Shown here: positions 46,393 to 56,047 of the stretch, one piece after another
Layout: the number at the start of each line of letters is the position of its first letter
How positions within the stretch are numbered: the first letter of the stretch is position 1
From: VAZQ01 sp963725185
GTDB taxonomy: Bacteria > Pseudomonadota > Alphaproteobacteria > Rhizobiales > Xanthobacteraceae
NCBI GenBank assembly: GCA_963725185.1
Contig: CAVRXO010000001.1
Coordinates: forward strand, 124,001-188,000
Direction of reading: 5' to 3'
Length of the DNA stretch: 64,000 nt
Notes under the pieces: generated by a model
Told to the model about the DNA's origin: nothing
Database searches by the model: none
Seen by the model: only the letters and a program-made list of their open reading frames with translations
Translations under genes and position numbers: made by a program

Positions 46393-47361
46393 ATGCGCGA
46401 CCGCTTCTCAGGCTCGATGATCACGGTCGCCATCGCGGCGGCCGCTGTCGGCGCCGTCATTTCGGCGTCCGTCACCCAGACGTCGGGTCAGGCGCCGGCC
46501 GCGCGGCCGGCCCGCATCGAGGGCAAGCCCAATTTCAGCGGCATCTGGCAAGCCAATAACGAAGCCAATTGGGATTTGCAGGCCCATGCCGCGCTTCCCG
46601 CCGCGGTCACCCAGCAGGGCGTTTATCCGTATGACTACGCGCGGGTGCCGGCCGCGCCGGTTCTCGCGCTCGGCGCCGCCGGCGCGGTGCCCGGATCGCT
46701 CGGCGTCGTGCAGGACGACGGGCAGATCCCCTACAAGCCCGAAGCGCTGCCGACCAAGAAGGAGAACGCGGAGCACTGGATCGACCGCGACCCGGAACTG
46801 AAATGCTATTTGCCGGGCATTCCGCGCGCCATGTACATGCCCTATCCGTTCCAGATCACGCAAAGCACCAACAAGATTCACATCGCCTACGAATTCTCGA
46901 ATACGGCGCGCACGATCCATATGGACAAGGTCGAGGGCCCGCCCGACGATACCTGGATGGGCCACTCGGTCGGCCGCTGGGACGGCGACACGCTGGTCGT
47001 CGACGTGACGAATTTCAACGATCGGACCTGGTTCGACCGCGCCGGCAATTTTCACAGCGACGCGCTGCACCTGGTCGAGCGCTTCACGCTGATGTCGCCC
47101 GACGTCATCTGGTACGAAGTGACGATCGAAGACCCCAAGGTCTTCACGCGGCCGTGGCGCATCGCCATGCCGCTCTATCGTCGCGTGGAACCGAACATGC
47201 AGCTTCTCGAGTTTCGCTGCAACGAATTCGCCGAGGAGTTCATGTACGGAAATCTTCGCAAGCAGCCGCTGGTCACGCACTGGGAAGGCGATACGATGAC
47301 GATCGACATCACGCGCAAGGTGCCGCCGGGCGACGCCTTCTATCAATGGTACGGCAGGTGA
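46393..47361 (+). CDS. secreted protein of the same family, copy C, intact
   Basis: 322 residues, the only unbroken member of the triplet. The signal peptide (MRDRFSGSMITVAIAAAAVG, cleavage near residue 33) is followed by GKPNFSGIWQANNEANWDLQ, then IPRAMYMPYPFQITQSTNKI, HSVGRWDGDTLVVDVTNFND, LHLVERFTLMSPDVIWYEVT and IEDPKVFTRPWRIAMPLYRR. This is the same domain as copies A and B but more divergent. No catalytic residues can be named with confidence. A likely periplasmic role is inferred from the signal peptide. It is preceded by AAAAGGAGACCATC, the same leader as copy B. Confidence 0.85.
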   Translation: MRDRFSGSMITVAIAAAAVGAVISASVTQTSGQAPAARPARIEGKPNFSGIWQANNEANWDLQAHAALPAAVTQQGVYPYDYARVPAAPVLALGAAGAVPGSLGVVQDDGQIPYKPEALPTKKENAEHWIDRDPELKCYLPGIPRAMYMPYPFQITQSTNKIHIAYEFSNTARTIHMDKVEGPPDDTWMGHSVGRWDGDTLVVDVTNFNDRTWFDRAGNFHSDALHLVERFTLMSPDVIWYEVTIEDPKVFTRPWRIAMPLYRRVEPNMQLLEFRCNEFAEEFMYGNLRKQPLVTHWEGDTMTIDITRKVPPGDAFYQWYGR

Positions 47362-47456
47362 CGGTCGAGGGCGGCCGCTCAGGTATCCCAGTTCGGGACG
47401 CTTGAGCCGCCGCGGCAAGGGAGAATGTTGGTTCTATGCGCAACAGGAGGCAATCG

Positions 47457-47902
47457 ATGCGAACGAAGCTTGCCATAGCAGTCTCTGATCATGGGTCTCG
47501 CGATGTCGGGATGGGCGTCTTCGGCGTCGGCACACCATGCGTTTGCGGCGGAGTTCGACGCCAACAAGCCGGTGAATTTCAAGGGGACGATCACGAAGAT
47601 GGAATGGGTCAATCCCCACTCGTGGCTGCACGTCGACGTGAAGCAGCCCGACGGCACGCCAGTCAACTGGGCAATCGAAGCGGGCACGCCGAATGTCCTG
47701 TTCCGGCGCGGATTCACCAAGGACACCTGATGCCCGGCACCGAGGTCGTGATCGACGGCTACCAGGCGAAGGACGGGTCGCATCGCGCCAACGGCAGGGA
47801 TCTTACCTTGCCTGACGGGCGCCAATTGTTTCTCGGCTCCTCCGGAACCGGCGCTCCCTATGAGTTGACAGCAATAAAGCAAAATATCAGCGGACAAAAT
47901 AG
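47457..47902 (+). CDS. DUF6152-like secreted protein, frameshifted
   Basis: The ATG at 47457 follows an excellent CAGGAGG site and gives MRTKLAIAVS, then a shift near 47487 leads into MGLAMSGWASSASAHHAFAA. The conserved core is EFDANKPVNFKGTITKMEWV followed by NPHSWLHVDVKQPDG, which I associate with DUF6152. After a missing C near 47733 the tail continues LMPGTEVVIDGYQAKDGSHR and ANGRDLTLPDGRQLFLGSSG. The end is uncertain. These periplasmic proteins often neighbour DUF6644 membrane genes, as here. Function unknown. Confidence 0.65.
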
Positions 47903-47961
47903 CTGCGGTCGCGCGTCATCTTACGCGATCGCAGCGGGATCGCACATTCGACAGGATTGGA

Positions 47962-48526
47962 ATGTCTCCTCTGGCTTTCTTCGGACTGGCTGGCAGAATT
48001 CGTCGTGGAGCATCGGTCTCCACGAATCGCAATATGCCTATTCCATCATCGAATCGATCCACGTCTGGACGATGGCGTCTGTTTTTCGGCTCGACCGTGA
48101 TGTTCGACCTGCGCCTGCTCGGTTTGACCATGCGCAAGGTGCCGGTATCGGAGGTCGCTTGACCGCCTGCTGCCGTGGACCATAGCGGCGTTCGTCATCA
48201 TGGTCATCACCGGCACGCTGCTGTTCTACGCGATACCGCTGCGGTCCTATCAGAACATTTTCTTCAGGGTCAAAATGCTGCTGCTGCTGCTGGCCGGCTT
48301 GAACGTGTGGATCTTTCACTCGCGCGTTTATCCGAAGGTCGCCACGTGGGATGTCGCAGGCGCGCCGCCCAGGGCGGCGCAGGATTGCCGGCGCGCTTTC
48401 CCTCGCCCTGTGGATCGGCATCATCGTCTCGGGACGAATGATCGCCTATAACTGGTTCGACTGCGACCGGCAGCCGCAAGCCGGCGATCATCAATCTTCT
48501 GACCAGTTGCGTCCCCGACCGAATAG
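47962..48526 (+). CDS. DUF6644-like membrane protein, copy 1, frameshifted
   Basis: Starts MSPLAFF (ATG 47962), then shifts to SSWSIGLHESQYAYSIIESI, FFGSTVMFDLRLLGLTMRKV and PVSEVA. It continues through LLPWTIAAFVIMVITGTLLF, SYQNIFFRVKMLLLLLAGLN, VWIFHSRVY, then LSLALWIGIIVSGRMIAYNW FDC. Joined, these give about 185 residues with four to five membrane helices in the DUF6644 pattern. At least three frame changes are needed. The stop is probably the TAG near 48524, just before copy 2. Function unknown; its conserved partner is the DUF6152-like gene. Confidence 0.6.
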
Positions 48527-48534
48527 GGGCACTG

Positions 48535-49010
48535 ATGTCTTTGCTGCCGTTCTTTCAGTGGTGCTACCAGACGCCGGTCGGCGAAAGGATACGAAATTCG
48601 ACTTGGCTGTTCCCGGTGATCGAGGCCTTCCACCTGCTCGGTCTCGGATTGACGGCGGGAGCGGTGCTGCTCGTCGATCTGCGCCTGTTCGGCGTCGGCC
48701 TGAACCGACAGCCGGTCGCGCAGCTCTGGGCCGGCGCGCAGACCATGGTTGATCGGCAGCCTGATCCTGATGTTCGCGTCGGGTTTTCCCTTGTTCCTCT
48801 CGGAATCGATCAAGTGTTATTACAGCATTCCGTTCTGGATAAAGATGACGTCCCTGTTCCTGGTGCTGCTTTTTACGTTCACGATTCTGCCGCCGCGTGA
48901 TGCAAACGGGCAGTGACCTCCGAGCGACCCTGGGCCGAGCAATCGCGCTCCTATCGTTGGGTCTGTGGTTTGGCGTGGCGTGGGGCGGACGCTGGATCGG
49001 GTTTTCTTGA
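48535..49010 (+). CDS. DUF6644-like membrane protein, copy 2, frameshifted
   Basis: ATG 48535 gives MSLLPFFQWCYQTPVGERIR, NSTWLFPVIEAFHLLGLGLT and AGAVLLVDLRLFGVGLNRQP. A shift near 48745 is needed to continue LILMFASGFPLFLSESIKCY, YSIPFWIKMTSLFLVLLFTF, and a second shift near 48895 leads to a last helix LLSLGLWFGVAWGGRWIGFS and TGA at 49010. It is a divergent duplicate of the gene before it. The SESIKCYYSIPFWIKM segment corresponds to the conserved SEA.KC....F..KM motif of these proteins. Confidence 0.62.
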
Positions 49011-49088
49011 GGCCGCGCGCACGGCCCCGACGGCCCATTTTTGCGAGCTCCATCCGGATTGAGGTTTTCGCGATGGCGCGCGGCGTGC

Positions 49089-50667
49089 TCAATGCGAGGA
49101 CAGCGCGAGCGCTCTCGTCAGGTCGCCCATCGGCTTGCTGCCGCTGGCCTTGAGGGCCGCGTCGCGCGCCGCATTGCCCGGCAGCGGCGGCAGATCGAAG
49201 CGCCGGGTGATGAAGCGCAGGATCGAGGTCGTGTCGTACTGCGTGTGATCGACGTAGTGGCGGCGCGCAAACGGCGAGACGATGATCGCCGGAACGCGCG
49301 AGCCGGGGCCCCAGCGATCGGCCTTGGGCGGCGCCACATGATCCCAGAAGCCGCCGTTCTCGTCATAGGTCACGACGACCAGCATATGCTTCCATTGCGG
49401 GCTCTTCTGCAAATGCGCGATGACGTCGGCGATGTGCCGGTCGCCGGCCAGCACCGTCGGCATAGCCCGCATGCTCGTTGAGATTGCCTTGCGGCTTGTA
49501 GAAGGTGACTTGCGGCAGCGCGCCGCCGTCGATCGCCTTGATGAATTCGACGCCGTCGAGGCCGCCGTCCCTGAGATGCTCGGCGCGCGCCGCCGTGCCC
49601 GGGCGCCAGGTCGGCGAAATAGTTGAAGGGCTGATGATGGTATTGGAAGTTCGGTACCGGCGACGCGTTCTTGCCGTCGAGCGCCGCCTGCCACGCGCCG
49701 CCATACCACGCCCAGCTGATGCCCTTGGCGGTCAGCAGATCGCCGATCGTCTGCTCGGTCTGCGGCGGCAGCGTCGTCGGATTTGACGGATCGGCGAGCG
49801 CCGGATCGCCATCCGGCGCCGGCTTGTTGGCGCTCGGCTGATAGGGCGGCTGCATCGTGTTGACGGCGTAGAAGTCGGGCGTGATGGTGCCGTCGCGGAC
49901 GAATTTCGGCACGCCGTCGAGCGCCGATTTCGGCGAGTTGTCGGCGAGCTTCAGGCTGACGCCGTCGGCGTCCACGACCGCGATCTTGTCCTTGGCCGGG
50001 CTGCTGATCGGCATCCGGGTATTTCGGCGTGCAGGCGCAGATGAGCCAGAAATGATTGAGGAACGAGCCGCCGAAGGCGCCCATGAAGAAATTGTCGGCG
50101 AGCGTGTAGCGCCGCGCGATCTTCCACAGCGGCAGCTTGGCCGCATCGTCATGTAATGGCCCATGACCAGGCCGCCCGATGTCCGCATAGGCGGCGAACT
50201 TGTCGTTCTTGCCGCCGTCGATCTGCATCTGGTTCTCATAGAACAGATGCCAAGGGATCGCGGGTGATGACGTCGAGCGCGGTATTGAAGCCCTTGCGGA
50301 TCGTCGATCGCGAACGGCCGGTTCGGCAGATGCTCGGTCTGCGCTTCGGTCACCGCCGGCGTGACGCCCATGACGGTCAGGCCGCCCCAGACCGGCGGCA
50401 GTTCCTTCAGCACCGAGCCGTCGCGGTCGCGCTGGACGGACGTCGCGGGCGGTGACGTGACTGCAAGCCGTCGGCCCCGGGAAAGAAGCCGTAGAGATTG
50501 TCGAAGCTGCGATTCTCCGCGTAGATCACCACGACGGTGTCGATCGCCTCGATGCCCGCCGCGGGTTTCGCCGGCCGGCTTGCGGCGCCGGCAACCGCCG
50601 CGCTGCAACACGTTCCGGCCAAAAGCATCGCCGTGAAAGCGAAGCGTTCTTTGAAGCATTCTTTCAT
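49089..50667 (-). pseudogene. AcpA-type acid phosphatase/phospholipase C family, frameshifted
   Basis: Family of periplasmic phosphoesterases that includes AcpA and bacterial phospholipase C. The N-terminal signal peptide (FAFTAMLLAGTCCSAAVAGA) is followed by IDTVVVIYAENRSFDNLYGF, the conserved metal-site Glu-Asn. Other frames give ELPPVWGGLTVMGVTPAVTE, RRYTLADNFFMGAFGGSFLN, KGISWAWYGGAWQAALDGKN, MLVVVTYDENGGFWDHVAPP and GPGSRVPAIIVSPFARRHYV, the last holding metal ligands. At least five frame changes are needed. Reassembled, it would be ~520 residues. It is divergent from the di-heme peroxidase gene, with which AcpA homologues are often paired. Confidence 0.8.
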
Positions 50668-50811
50668 GACTTCCCCCTGGAATCGCCGCGACATCACACG
50701 CCTGATGGTTGACCGGCAAGTTTGCCAGGCTCTCTTAGCACATTAATGACACGCACCTAAAGCAGGTGCGGCTGTGCTGGCAAAGGCGGTCGATTTCGCC
50801 ATACTGCGGCG

Positions 50812-52038
50812 ATGGCCCGTTTGCTCAATATCCTCCTGTGCGGCTTGCTGGTCGCGGCAAGCGCCGCGGCCTTGGCGGCGGCGCAAAAGGGACTGCCGCG
50901 GGCCGTCGTCTACCGACAGGCCAGCGTGCTGTCCGCGGTCGGCCGCCGCCTGTTCTTCGATCCGGCGCTCTCGGCATCGGGCCAATTGTCCTGCGCCTCC
51001 TGCCACGATCCCGCGCACGCCTATGGTCCGCCCGATGCGCGCGCGGTCGAGCCCGGCGGCAAGGACATGCGACACATGGGACTGCGCGCCGTCCCCTCGC
51101 TTCGCTACATGCAGGCGACGCCGCAATTCACCGAACATTATTACGACTCCGACGACGAAGCAGACGCCAGCGTCGATAACGGGCCGACCGGCGGGCTGAC
51201 CTGGGACGGTCGGGTGGATCGCGGGCGCGATCAGGCGCGGCTGCCGCTGCTCTCGCCTTTCGAGATGGCCAACGGCAGTCCGGCAGCCGTCGTCGCCACA
51301 GTCAAACGCTCGCCCTACGCCGCCGAGCTGCGCCAAGCCTTTGGCGCAGCGGTCTTCGCCGACACCGGCGCGGCGTTCGAGGCCATTCTGCAGGCCTTCG
51401 AGGCCTATGAGCAGGATTACCGCGAGTTTCATCCCTTCAGCAGCAAGTACGACGCCTATCTGGCCGGCAAGGAGAAGCTGACGGCCCCGGAGGCGCGCGG
51501 CCTCGCGCTCTTCAACGATCCAGCCAAGGGCAATTGCGCCCATTGCCATCTGAGCGCGCCGGGCTTGGACGGCACCCCGCCGCTATTCACCGATCACGGC
51601 TTGGCCGCGCTCGGCGTGCCGCGCAACGACCAGATTCCGGCCAACGCGGATCCGAATTATTTCGACCTCGGACTCTGCGGCCCGCTGCGCACCGACCTGC
51701 GCCTGCATGGCGAATATTGCGGCATGTTCAAGTCGCCGACGCTGCGCAACGTCGCCACGCGCCAGACCTTCTTCCACAATGGCGTATTCCATACGCTCAA
51801 GCAGGTGCTCGAATTCTACGTCGAGCGTGACACCAATCCGGAGCGATGGTACCCGCGCAACCCGGACGGCTCGGTGCGCAAGTTCGACGATCTGCCGCCG
51901 GAATATCGCGCCAACGTCAATGTCGAGCCGCCGTTCGACCGTCACGCCGGAGACAAGCCGGCATTGTCGGGGGACGAGATCGACGACATCATCGCGTTCC
52001 TGCAAACCCTGAACGACGGCTACGCGCCCGCGCGGTAA
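50812..52038 (+). CDS. di-heme cytochrome-c peroxidase (MauG/CcpA family)
   Basis: 408 residues, periplasmic. The signal peptide (ILLCGLLVAASAAALAAAQK) is followed by two heme sites: CASCH (residues 61-65) in the high-potential-type first domain and CAHCH (242-246) in the second. Other phrases are GRRLFFDPALSASGQLSCAS and TLRNVATRQTFFHNGVFHTL. The family reduces H2O2 with cytochrome c or oxidises protein cofactors (MauG). A frameless, intact gene between broken regions. It is divergent from the AcpA-like gene across a ~145-base shared promoter region. Confidence 0.9.
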   Translation: MARLLNILLCGLLVAASAAALAAAQKGLPRAVVYRQASVLSAVGRRLFFDPALSASGQLSCASCHDPAHAYGPPDARAVEPGGKDMRHMGLRAVPSLRYMQATPQFTEHYYDSDDEADASVDNGPTGGLTWDGRVDRGRDQARLPLLSPFEMANGSPAAVVATVKRSPYAAELRQAFGAAVFADTGAAFEAILQAFEAYEQDYREFHPFSSKYDAYLAGKEKLTAPEARGLALFNDPAKGNCAHCHLSAPGLDGTPPLFTDHGLAALGVPRNDQIPANADPNYFDLGLCGPLRTDLRLHGEYCGMFKSPTLRNVATRQTFFHNGVFHTLKQVLEFYVERDTNPERWYPRNPDGSVRKFDDLPPEYRANVNVEPPFDRHAGDKPALSGDEIDDIIAFLQTLNDGYAPAR

Positions 52039-52197
52039 CGCCGAATGACGCGGCGCCGGCCGCTCGTTGGGGCAGCCATCACAATAGGAAGGGCCAGCGG
52101 CCTTCGGAGGCTCGCGGGCCGGCTTCACGGCTGTCACCAAACCGTTATACAATGCTGTTGTCTTAGAAGGCATTTGCCAAGCGGGAGTCAGGGGAAA

Positions 52198-52548
52198 ATG
52201 GAGATTGTGACGTCCGAGGATCTGGGGACAACCGCGCGCGTTGCTCTCACGGGGCGCCTTGATATTGTCGGGGCGGAGATTCTCGCGACGCCGTTGGCGA
52301 CCCTTGCCGGTGCCAAGCAGGGTCTGATCATCGATATGAGCGGCGTAACTTTCATCGCCTCCATCGGAATCCGCCACCTGATCTCGACCGCCAAGGCCTT
52401 ATCCCGGCGCAACGGACTGTTGGTCTTGCTCAATCCAAGCGAAATGGTCACCGAGGTGCTGACCACATCCGGCCTCACCGGCCTGCTGCCGATCGCTCGA
52501 TCCGACGCCGAGGCGGTCGCCGCGCTCGACGCTTTGCCGCACGGCTGA
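52198..52548 (+). CDS. STAS-domain anti-sigma factor antagonist (RsbV/SpoIIAA-like)
   Basis: 116 residues, a single STAS domain. The conserved turn is LIIDMSGVTFIASIGIRHLI, where Ser55 is the expected phosphorylation site. In partner switching, the unphosphorylated antagonist sequesters an anti-sigma kinase; here the kinase is the next gene, 5 bases downstream. The gene opens the cassette that ends with a SpoIIE-type phosphatase at 57799. The 160 bases before it have no recognised promoter. Confidence 0.9.
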   Translation: MEIVTSEDLGTTARVALTGRLDIVGAEILATPLATLAGAKQGLIIDMSGVTFIASIGIRHLISTAKALSRRNGLLVLLNPSEMVTEVLTTSGLTGLLPIARSDAEAVAALDALPHG

Positions 52549-52553
52549 CCTCG

Positions 52554-52988
52554 ATGTCGAGCCCGGAGGGCCAGACACGGACTTTTCGTGTTACGCCCGA
52601 CGAGATCTCGGCGGCCGGCAGCTGGATCGAGGAGGTGGGCCGACGCTGGGGCCTGCCGGAGCGAATGGCCTTCGGGGCGCGCGTCTGCGTCGCCGAGATT
52701 GCTGCCAATGTGCTCGAGCACGGCGCTTCCGAACCCGCCCGCGTGGGCGTCACCTTGCGGCGGCGCGATAGCGGCCTCGAGGTCGAGATAACCGATTCAG
52801 GGCGCCCCTTCGATCCGACCGCCGTTCCGGAGCCCCCGCTGGCGGAGACGATAGATGCTGCGCCGATCGGCGGATTGGGGCTGCGCCTGGTGCGCTCCTA
52901 TGCCTCCGAGCTCACCTATCGCCATGACGGCGTCCGCAACCGTCTCACCCTGCACATTCCGGCCCCCTCTGCTGCCGGCTCGACGTAA
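52554..52988 (+). CDS. RsbW-like ATP-binding anti-sigma kinase
   Basis: 144 residues of the GHKL fold. The N box is RVCVAEIAANVLEHGASEPA (Glu48, Asn52, His56), the G1 box is EITDSGRPFDP (Asp81) and the G2 box is PIGGLGLRLVRSYASEL. It probably phosphorylates the STAS protein encoded just upstream and may bind a sigma factor or another target. No sigma factor gene is in the window, so the output partner is unknown. It ends 118 bases before the coiled-coil gene. Confidence 0.9.
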   Translation: MSSPEGQTRTFRVTPDEISAAGSWIEEVGRRWGLPERMAFGARVCVAEIAANVLEHGASEPARVGVTLRRRDSGLEVEITDSGRPFDPTAVPEPPLAETIDAAPIGGLGLRLVRSYASELTYRHDGVRNRLTLHIPAPSAAGST

Positions 52989-53106
52989 ACCCTGATCGCG
53001 CATTGATTGTGCCGGAGGCTTGCAAGATTGCATCGCGATGTCATAGTGTTTGATATCCAAATAACTGTCATAAAATCTTTCACAATTGGGCGTGGAGGGC
53101 CGGACG

Positions 53107-53912
53107 GTGGCGAAGACAACGAAATCTGAGGCAGAGCCGGAAACCGGAGCTACCTCGCAATTGGGCAATGGAGCGCTTCCCGGCAGCGAGGTCGTGGGCG
53201 TGGACAAGATCCGCGATTTGCTGTTCGGCAATCAAATGCAGGACTACGACCGCCGCTTCTCCAAGCTGGAGGAGCGGTTTCTCCAGCGCTTCAAGGACAT
53301 CGAGGCCGAGACGGCGCGCAATCTCAGCGCCTTCGAATCGAACGCCAAGAAGCAGGTGGATTCGCTTGCCGGCCAGCTGCGCGAGGAGAAGGACGTGCGC
53401 GCCGACGCCGACAAGGAGATCGAGCGGACGCTGCGCGAGCACAACCAGGCGCTCGAGAAGCGTCTGCGCTCGATGTCGGATCAGCTGAGCCAGCTCGAGC
53501 GCGACATGGCCGACCGCTTGACGCAGGAAGCGCAGTCGCTGCGCGATGAAATCAAGCGCAAGAACGAGGACACTCCAGCACACGATGGAGAAGATGTTCG
53601 CCGAGCTGAGCAACGTCAAAACCGATCGCAATCTGCTCGCCGGGCTGTTCGTCGAGGTCGCCAAGTGCCTGAACCAGGACGCGGGCTCGAAGAGCGCGGG
53701 CAAGATCGGCGCCGAACCATCGCGCGGTTGGTCGGCCAGTTGATCGCGCTCTGCGCGGTGAGCACGTCGCCCGACACGCTGGAGCGGCTGCTTCGCCCGC
53801 TCCGCGGGCGATACCGGGATCGATCGGAAAGCGCTGGCAGAGCTGCTGCTCGAGATCGCGCAGAACATGCAGCCGGAGCTGCGCGCGCAGCCAAACGGCG
53901 TGCGCCCGGGCG
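53107..53912 (+). CDS. coiled-coil protein of the GTPase cassette, frameshifted
   Basis: From the GTG at 53107 (GGAGG site 9 bases before) the frame reads VDKIRDLLFGNQMQDYDRRF, then EERFLQRFKDIEAETARNLS and a long heptad stretch to about residue 160 (DQLSQLERDMADRLTQEAQS). After a shift near 53570 it continues MEKMFAELSNVKTDRNLLAG LFVEVAKCLNQ. A second similar block, GIDRKALAELLLEIAQNMQP, appears after further shifts. No membrane segment or catalytic motif is seen. I recall coiled-coil proteins of this kind preceding OmpA/BON genes in other Gram-negatives. It may be an adaptor between the OmpA protein and the GTPase. The end is uncertain. Confidence 0.6.
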
Positions 53913-56047
53913 ACTGCGGCTCGAGCAGCTGCGCACGCTGCTGCTTGGCCGCGAGATCGAGGTGCTGTCGCGGCTCAGCGAGGTGATGGACGACCCGGAA
54001 CAGCTCGCGGCGGCGATCGGACGCGTGCTGCCGACCGCCATCGCCCAGGCCACGAGCGACGCGCGGCTTGGGGCATGTGCTGGCACCCGCCCTGGAGAAG
54101 GCCACGCAGAGCTCGATCCGGAGCGATCCGCACAACGCTGGTCAACATCCTCTATCCGCTGATCGTCCCGGCCATCAGCAAGTCGATCGGCGAGACGATC
54201 GACGAGACCTTCCAGTCGCTCAACGAATCGCTGAAGCACAGCCTCACCTGGCGCGGGCTGAAGTGGCGCTGGGAAGCCTGGCGCACCGGAACGTCGTTCG
54301 CCGAAGTCGTGCTCAAGCACACGCTGGTCTACCAGGTCGAGCACGTGTTCCTGATCCATCGCCACACCGGGCTGCTGATCGCCCATGTGGCGGCCGAGAA
54401 CGCGGCAAGCCAGGATCCGCAGCTGGTCTCGTCGATGCTGGTGGCGATCCAGGATTTCGTCCGGGATTCCGTTCAGCGGCGCCGAGCAGCAGGGATCTCG
54501 ACACCTTGCGTCTGGGCGAACTTCGGCTGTGGTCCGAGCCGGGACCGTTCGCCACGCTGGTCGCGGTGATCCGCGGCAATCCGCCGGAAGCGCTGCACGA
54601 GACGCTGCGCAGCACGCTGTCGCGGATCCACGCCGAGCGCCATCAGGCGCTGGAGAGCTTCGACGGCGACAGTTCGGGCTTCGCCGATGTCGAGGCGCAA
54701 CTGAGCGAATGCGTGGCGCTGCGGCAGAAGGCACCGCCGCGGGTCAGCCTGCGCTGGCTGGTCGGTCTCGGCTGGCTGCTGCCGCTGCTGCTGTTCGCGG
54801 CGGCGTGGGGCGTCCGATGGTGGCATGACCAGCGGCTCTGGGAGGACTACCTGGCGCGGCTGCGGGCGCAGCCCGGTATCGTGATCACCGCAGACGAGCC
54901 AGCGTGACGGCAAGTTCCTGGTTGCCGGCTTGCGCGATCCGCTCGCGATCGACCCGCAGCTGGTGCTGCGCCAGGCCGAGATGGATCCGACGCGGGTGGT
55001 TACCAGCTGGGTGCCCTATGAGGGGCTTGATCCGGAATCGTGCTGAAACGGTTGCAGGCATCGCTCGATCCGCCGCCGGGCGTGACGCTGGCGATCGACG
55101 GCGACCGCATCGTGGCGCAGGGATCGGCACCCGGTCGTGGCTCGAACGCGCCCGCGCCACGGCCCGAGGCTTGCCGGCGGGGGCACCGGCTTTCGATCCC
55201 TCCGGCGTGCGCAACACCGATGAAGCGGACGAGCAGCGCCGGGACGCGGACGAGCGGCGCTGGCAGGACTACGTGGCGGGGTTGCGGACGCAGCCCGGCA
55301 TCGTGGTCACCGAGGCGGAGGCAGCGCGACGGCAAGTTCCTGGTCAGCGGCCTGCGCGATCCGCTGGCGGCCGATCCGCGAGCTGCTGCGCGCGGCGGGG
55401 ATCGATCCCGCGCTGCGTGGTTGCCCGCTTGGGCGCCCTATCAGGCGCTTGATCCGCCGATCGTGCTGAAGCGGCTGCAGGACGTCGCTCGATCCGCCGC
55501 CGGGCGTGACGCTGGCGGTCGAGGGCGACCGCATCGTGGCGCAAGGGTCGGCATCGCTGCCCTGGCTCGAACGCGCGCGCATGGCGGCCCGGATGCTGCC
55601 GGCGGGAGCGCCCGGGCTCGATCTGTCCGGCGGTGCGCAATGTCAATGACGGGGAGATCGGCAAGTTGCGTGACGGCGATCCAGTCGCACAACATCCGCT
55701 TCGACAACAATGCGCCGCTGCCGGCGACGGGACAGGACGCGATGCTCGATCAGCTGGCCGGCGAGCTCAACCAGCTCGCAACCTTGTCGGCGAGCCTGCA
55801 TGTGATCACCCGGGTGACGCTGACCGGGCATTCCGACGCAAGGGCCAGGGGACGCTCCAATCTGTCGCTGAGCCTGGCGCGGGCCGAAGCGGTGCGCGCG
55901 CTCCTGAAGAAGCGCGGCGTCGATCCGGATCTGCTCGCGGTGCGCGGCGCCGGTCCGCTCGAGCCGCTGGAGGCGGATCCTCCGAGGCCGCACGCTCGGC
56001 CAACCGTCGGGTCTCGTTCACCGTCGGGATCGAGGAACAGCACATGA
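53913..56047 (+). CDS. membrane protein with BON-like repeats and OmpA domain, frameshifted
   Basis: Reassembled to about 700 residues. A cytoplasmic part runs EQLRTLLLGREIEVLSRLSE, LYPLIVPAISKSIGETIDET, WRWEAWRTGTSFAEVVLKHT, HVFLIHRHTGLLIAHVAAEN to a membrane helix LVGLGWLLPLLLFAAAWGVR. Two tandem BON-like units (DGKFLVAGLRDPLAIDP..., PPGVTLAIDGDRIVAQG...) lead to an OmpA peptidoglycan-binding domain (HVITRVTLTGHSDARARGRS, then LARAEAVRALLKKRGVDPDL). At least five single-base shifts break it. Removing a C at 53914 creates an ATG for MRLEQLRTLLLGRE, the likely start. The TGA at 56045-56047 overlaps the GTPase ATG (ATGA). Confidence 0.7.
54832..55679 (+). repeat. tandem duplication of the BON-like module
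   Basis: Two copies of about 420 bases, roughly 54832-55255 and 55256-55679, encode LRAQPGIVITADE.../LRTQPGIVVTEAE..., the paired GKFLVAGLRDPLA and GKFLVSGLRDPLA strands, and PPGVTLAIDGDRIVAQG and PPGVTLAVEGDRIVAQG. A long near-exact match lies at 55061 and 55485, a period of 424 bases. Confidence 0.8.
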
